DNA of 27,806 nt from JBFKMV01 sp041629655 (lineage in GTDB: Bacteria > Acidobacteriota > Polarisedimenticolia > Polarisedimenticolales > Polarisedimenticolaceae). The notes under the pieces are model-generated. The model ran no database searches. It was not told the origin of the DNA and saw nothing but the letters and a program-made list of their open reading frames with translations. This document shows, piece after piece, positions 25,146 to 27,806 of the stretch (position 1 is the first letter of the stretch; each line of letters begins with the position of its first letter). The DNA is taken from positions 1-27,806 of the forward strand of contig JBFKMV010000050.1 in the NCBI GenBank assembly GCA_041629655.1, in the 5' to 3' direction. The translations under genes were made by a program, and so were the position numbers.

Positions 25146-25961
25146 ATGGAACGGGACTACATCCTGGGCAGCGACGACGAGGAGCTGCGGCGGCTGGCCA
25201 CCCAGCACGAGGTCTGGTCGCGCTCGGCGCACCGGCTGTGGGACCGCGCGGGATTCGGGGCCGGCGACGCGATCCTGGACCTCGGCTGCGGCCCCGGGTA
25301 CACGACCATCGACCTGGCGCGGCGCGTGGGCCGGCGCGGCCGCGTGGTCGGGATCGACAGCTCGCGCCGCTTTGTCGGCCATCTGGAGGCCCAGGCGCAG
25401 GCGGCCGGGGCGCACTGGGTCGAGTCGCGGCACGGCGACGTCCACGAGGTCGATCTCGAGCCGGGCGCCTACGACGGGGCCTACGCGCGCTGGCTGCTGT
25501 GCTTCGTCCGCGATCCGCGCGCCGTGGTCCAACGCGTGGCGGCGGCGCTGGCGCCGGGGGGCAGCTTCGCGGTCACCGATTACTTCAACTACGACGCGTT
25601 CACGCTGGCGCCACGCACGCCGGTGATGCGGCGCGTGGTGCAGGCGGTGCAGGAGAGCTGGCGGCGCAGCGGCGGCGACCTCGACGTCCAGGGCTCGACG
25701 CCGCGCTACATGATCGAGGCCGGCCTGGAGGTCGCGCACGTCGGTTCGGTGTTCGAGGTCGCGCGTCCCGGCTCGCCGCTGTGGAACTGGCCGCGCTCGT
25801 TCTTCCGCGGCTTCCTGCCCAAGCTGGTCGAGATGGGGCTGATCGACGAGGCCGAGGCCCGGGCCTTCGAACGGGAGTGGGACGAGCGCGAGGCGGACCC
25901 GGGCGCGTTCCTGTGCCCGCCGCCGATGTTCGATGTGGTCGGGGTGAAGCCGGCCGTCTAG
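25146..25961 (+). CDS. Class I SAM-dependent methyltransferase
   Basis: The 271-residue protein has the Rossmann methyltransferase order: motif I ILDLGCGPGYTT (residues 43-54), an acidic ribose-binding end VVGIDSSRRFV, SRHGDVHEVDL as the adenine-region strand, YDGAYARWLLCFVRDPRAVV as motif IV/post-II, and APGGSFAVTDYFNYD as the late strand. The N-terminus YILGSDDEELRRLATQHEVW is shared by a group of ubiquinone/menaquinone-biosynthesis-like methyltransferases annotated by similarity only. The C-terminal 90 residues, with WNWPRSFFRGFLPKLVEMGLI, probably cap the substrate pocket. Substrate is unknown; small molecule is more likely than protein or RNA. GGGGGAG seven bases upstream fixes the ATG. 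Its TAG stop lies in a 12-bp palindrome shared with the next gene's stop. Confidence 0.93.
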   Translation: MERDYILGSDDEELRRLATQHEVWSRSAHRLWDRAGFGAGDAILDLGCGPGYTTIDLARRVGRRGRVVGIDSSRRFVGHLEAQAQAAGAHWVESRHGDVHEVDLEPGAYDGAYARWLLCFVRDPRAVVQRVAAALAPGGSFAVTDYFNYDAFTLAPRTPVMRRVVQAVQESWRRSGGDLDVQGSTPRYMIEAGLEVAHVGSVFEVARPGSPLWNWPRSFFRGFLPKLVEMGLIDEAEARAFEREWDEREADPGAFLCPPPMFDVVGVKPAV

Positions 25962-26302
25962 ACGGTGACGTCGAGGACCGAGGGCAACCCGCTCACCAGA
26001 CCGGCATCGAATGCGGGGATCGCGTAGCGCGCGGCGCCCGCGACCGAGGCCGGGGCCGGCGTCGACGACGTCGAGCGGAGCCTCGAGGGAGCCGGCAGCC
26101 TCGGTGCGCCGCGGTCCGCGGTCCGGACGCGCGGTCCGACCGGGAGCGCCGCGGGCGGCAGCGACCGCGACGCGCGACGGGCGGACGGAGCGGGATCGCG
26201 CTCGGGGCGCGCTTCGGCGTCCACGACGGTCGCGGCGCGTCCGGCCGGCACGCGGAGACCCGGCAGGTCTGCGCCCAGCGCCACGAGAAGCTTCAGTTGC
26301 AT
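25958..26302 (-). CDS. Small hypothetical protein under an AT-rich palindrome
   Basis: No family is recognised. The 114-residue frame is rich in Ala, Arg, Pro and Ser, with a hydrophobic start (MQLKLLVALGADLPGL) and an ordinary-looking end (ARYAIPAFDAGLVSGLPSVLDVTV). Three things favour a real gene: an AGGGG ribosome-binding site five bases before the ATG, high G+C at third codon positions over nearly all codons, and an AT-rich 19-bp palindrome 12 bases upstream that looks like an operator. Against it are the low-complexity middle (about 35-90), where GC-rich DNA easily keeps a frame open, and the lack of any recognised domain. It ends on the same CTAG as the methyltransferase, reading the other way. 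A degraded or frameshifted regulator or antitoxin is possible but not shown. Confidence 0.4.
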   Translation of the reverse strand: MQLKLLVALGADLPGLRVPAGRAATVVDAEARPERDPAPSARRASRSLPPAALPVGPRVRTADRGAPRLPAPSRLRSTSSTPAPASVAGAARYAIPAFDAGLVSGLPSVLDVTV

Positions 26303-26314
26303 CGGACCCCTGCT

Positions 26315-26333
26315 GTAAGCTTTTTAAGCTTAC
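26315..26333. promoter_or_regulatory. AT-rich perfect palindrome, operator-like
   Basis: GTAAGCTTTTTAAGCTTAC has two perfect 8-base arms around TTT. In DNA this GC-rich it stands out. A third AAGCTT lies at 26288-26293, inside the first codons of the small gene starting at 26302. Dyads of this size and position are typical binding sites of dimeric repressors; the regulator is not identified. As a hairpin it would lack a following T-run in either direction, so a terminator is less likely. Confidence 0.55.
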
Positions 26334-26426
26334 GTCCCGCGGGGCCGCGCGTCCAGTCGGCGAGGTCCCCGGGGCCGTCGCCGGAAAAGGTACGGGACGG
26401 CGGGGCCGGCGCAAGGCCTCAGGGGC

Positions 26427-27020
26427 TCAGGAGCCCCAGAGGGTGGCCGGCTCGACGTCGAAGCTGACGGAGCCGATCCCGGTCCCGGTCGAGTCGAGGG
26501 CCGCCGGCGGCGGCAGCGCAGCGATGCGGAGCCGCGTCGTGTCGCGGCGCAGGATCCGGAAGGTCAGGGTCGCCACAGCCGGCTCGCCGCCCGCGACGCC
26601 GTTGCCCGGCCCTCCCCCCAGCTTCGACACCCCGACCGTGATGCGCCCGCCGTTGGAGGAGGCCAGCACCTCGCCCTGCTGGCCGGCCGCGAGCTCCAGC
26701 GCGGTGCCGAACTCGGCCGACCCGTCCACGTACTCGGCCACGGTCGGGTCGTCGACCGTCAGGTCGAACGCGAACGAGTAGAGGTCGTCGCTGGTCGTCG
26801 CTCCGGCGATGACGATGTCGACGCTGACCAGGTCGCCCGACGTCCGCCCGACCAACCGGACGCGGTCGGGACTCCCGGGGGTGACGCTGGGCGCGAAGCC
26901 GGCTCCCAGCGGAACGGGACCGACGGGTCCGCCACCGCTTCCGTTGCTGCAGCCCGGCGCCGCCGCAAGGTAGAGCAGGGCCAACATCGCCAGCCACGTG
27001 AGCGTCTTGCCGTCGCGCAT
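26427..27020 (-). CDS. Cohesin-like domain lipoprotein
   Basis: The 197-residue product starts at ATG 27020 with GAGGA five bases upstream; another in-frame ATG at 27026 is possible. A basic start and hydrophobic helix (KTLTWLAMLALLYLAAAPGC) end in a lipobox-like APGC with Cys24, so the protein is probably lipid-anchored. After a Gly/Ser/Pro linker (SNGSGGGPVGPVPLGAG) residues about 45-175 show the cohesin beta-sandwich pattern: SGDLVSVDIVIAGATTSDDLYSFAFDLTVDDPTVAEYVDG, then GRITVGVSKLGGGPG and a strand AVATLTFRIL before the close. Cohesins bind dockerins; the gene directly upstream, ending three to nine bases away, ends in a dockerin, so the two are likely partners. Distinguishing this from other invasin/transthyretin-like sandwiches needs structure prediction. 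A GGGGCTC/GAGCCCC stem (26422-26437) covers its stop codon. Confidence 0.8.
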   Translation of the reverse strand: MRDGKTLTWLAMLALLYLAAAPGCSNGSGGGPVGPVPLGAGFAPSVTPGSPDRVRLVGRTSGDLVSVDIVIAGATTSDDLYSFAFDLTVDDPTVAEYVDGSAEFGTALELAAGQQGEVLASSNGGRITVGVSKLGGGPGNGVAGGEPAVATLTFRILRRDTTRLRIAALPPPAALDSTGTGIGSVSFDVEPATLWGS

Positions 27021-27028
27021 CGCCATCC

Positions 27029-27806
27029 TCAGTCGCCGAGCCGGTCCTTGCCGAACTCCGTGGCCAGTAGCGAGAGGTCGAAGCCGTCGATCCAGCAGTC
27101 GCGCGTCAGGTCCGCGCGCGCCTCGTAGGGCGGCTCGCCGCAACGACTGCCGAACGCGCGAGCGAGCACCGCGAGGTCGAAGCCGTCCACGCGGGCCGAC
27201 TCGTCGATGTCGGCCAGGTCCGAACCGGCCTCGCAGGCGTCGCCCATGCCGTCGCCGTCGAAGTCCGCCTGGTCCGGATTCGGGGTCGTGGGACAGTTGT
27301 CCACGCAGTCCGGGACCCCGTCCGCATCGGCGTCGAGCCCGTCGTCGGGCACGCCGTCACAGTCCTCGTCCGCCCCGTTGCAGACCTCCGACGCGCCGGG
27401 GTTGATCGCCGGGTCGGCGTCGTCGCAATCGCCGCACTCCGTGCCCTCGGGTACGCAGGATCCGTCGCACACCGACCAACCGTCGCCGTCGGCGTCGGGA
27501 CACGGGTCCGGCGCGCACTCCGCGTCGGCGCCGCTACAGTCCTCGTCCACCCCGTTGCCGCACACCTCCGCCGCGCCCGGGTTGATCGCCGGGTCGGCAT
27601 CGTCGCAGTCGCCGCACTCCGTGCCCTCGGGCACGCACGATCCGTCGCACACCGACCAGCCGTCGCCGTCGGCGTCGGGACACGCATCCGGCGGGCACTC
27701 CGCGTCGGCGCCGCTACAGTCCTCGTCGATGCCGTTGCCGCACACCTCCGCCGCCGCGGGGTTGATCGCCGGGTCGGTGTCGTTACAGTCGCCGCACTCG
27801 GTGCCC
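27029..27806 (-). CDS. MopE-repeat secreted protein with C-terminal type-I dockerin (5' partial)
   Basis: The frame is open to the window edge, so the N-terminus is missing; about 258 residues are visible. They contain successive 60-residue Cys/Asp-rich repeats of the MopE-type putative metal-binding motif (CGDCDDADPAINPGAAEVCGNG then DEDCSGADAEC and DADGDGWSVCDGSC), then a thrombospondin-type-3-like calcium-binding segment (DADADGVPDC...FDGDGMGDACE). The last 60 residues are two dockerin calcium loops: DIDESARVDGFDLAVLARAFG and DLTRDCWIDGFDLSLLATEFG, both with acidic residues at EF-hand positions 1, 9 and 12 and a shared DGFDL(A/S)xLA helix start. MopE itself is a copper-linked surface protein of methanotrophs; metal binding here is by family analogy. 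The next gene encodes the cohesin-like lipoprotein, likely its anchor. Confidence 0.9.
   Translation of the reverse strand, partial: GTECGDCNDTDPAINPAAAEVCGNGIDEDCSGADAECPPDACPDADGDGWSVCDGSCVPEGTECGDCDDADPAINPGAAEVCGNGVDEDCSGADAECAPDPCPDADGDGWSVCDGSCVPEGTECGDCDDADPAINPGASEVCNGADEDCDGVPDDGLDADADGVPDCVDNCPTTPNPDQADFDGDGMGDACEAGSDLADIDESARVDGFDLAVLARAFGSRCGEPPYEARADLTRDCWIDGFDLSLLATEFGKDRLGD
27401..27806 (-). repeat. 180-bp tandem coding repeats (MopE motif)
   Basis: The same sequence block restarts at 27401, 27581 and 27761 (each with GTTGATCGCCGGGTCGG on the plus strand), giving an exact 180-bp, 60-codon period. The two complete units are nearly identical at DNA level, with scattered single-base differences, and the array runs off the window end. 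A more diverged half unit is seen just below 27401. Near identity suggests recent expansion and possible copy-number change. Confidence 0.9.

Noticed and set aside
26288..26331. AAGCTT copies as cloning-linker or assembly artefact
   Set aside because: AAGCTT is a HindIII site, but two copies sit within a longer perfect dyad and the third within a coding frame; flanks show no vector-like sequence. Cannot be fully excluded.
26011..26781. Plus-strand frame across the small gene and the cohesin lipoprotein
   Set aside because: Low-complexity Arg/Ser/Pro translation, no ribosome-binding site, and it runs opposite a well-supported lipoprotein gene.
27401..27806. CRISPR-like or non-coding tandem repeat
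   Set aside because: The period is 180 bp with no spacer pattern and it encodes an intact MopE-type protein repeat in frame.
1..27806. tRNA, rRNA, insertion sequence, prophage or attachment site
   Set aside because: I saw no cloverleaf-like sequence, transposase or integrase motif, or flanking direct repeats, reading by eye; a tRNAscan/Infernal run would settle the RNA part.

Overview
The window is about 28 kb of very GC-rich DNA. Gene density is high, junctions are tight (4-bp stop/start overlaps) and the genes carry Gram-negative envelope functions: an RND pump with periplasmic adaptor, a lipoprotein, and many secreted proteins with Sec-type signals. The mix of MopE-type Cys/Asp repeats, WGENLGW-type repeats, an alkaline-phosphatase-fold 'sulfatase' fused to TPRs, fn3-rich secreted metalloprotease and secreted beta-helix protein recalls uncultured Acidobacteriota (Thermoanaerobaculia-like) or neighbouring high-GC phyla. 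That placement is inference; there is no marker gene in the window to fix it. I saw no rRNA, tRNA, IS element, prophage or CRISPR array.

Layout. (1) 1-2198: the end of a secreted fn3-like protein converges on two secreted-protein genes on the minus strand, a parallel beta-helix protein followed by a WSENxGW-repeat protein. (2) 2360-6639, minus: adaptor and RND permease overlapping by 4 bp, with no outer-membrane factor beside them. (3) 6725-7777, plus: a family-2 glycosyltransferase with an extra nucleotide-binding-like tail, divergent from the pump. (4) 7787-11484, minus: a trkA-trkH-yqeY-atl run joining potassium uptake, a GatB/YqeY-domain protein and an alkyltransferase-like DNA repair protein whose active-site Cys is Trp. 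(5) 11666-24568, plus: a five-gene run of a large secreted zinc metalloprotease, an AP-superfamily hydrolase with TPRs, a secreted GH38 alpha-mannosidase-like enzyme, an unrecognised secreted protein and a GT-C-like membrane glycosyltransferase. (6) 24572-25009, minus: CoA-binding protein, divergent from (7) 25146-25961, plus: a SAM methyltransferase. (8) 25958-26302, minus: an unrecognised small gene beneath an AT-rich perfect palindrome. (9) 26427-27806, minus: a MopE-repeat protein ending in a type-I dockerin, immediately followed by a lipoprotein carrying a cohesin-like domain.

How parts may work together. Group 5 looks like a surface/extracellular module acting on glycoproteins: peptide-bond cleavage, mannoside trimming, ester hydrolysis, and a polyprenol-sugar-dependent membrane transferase. 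This is inferred from order and domain content. Group 9 is the most striking: an adjacent cohesin/dockerin pair in one transcription unit suggests that the MopE-like protein is docked on the cell surface by its own lipoprotein, a cellulosome-style interaction in a setting with no visible cellulosomal enzymes.
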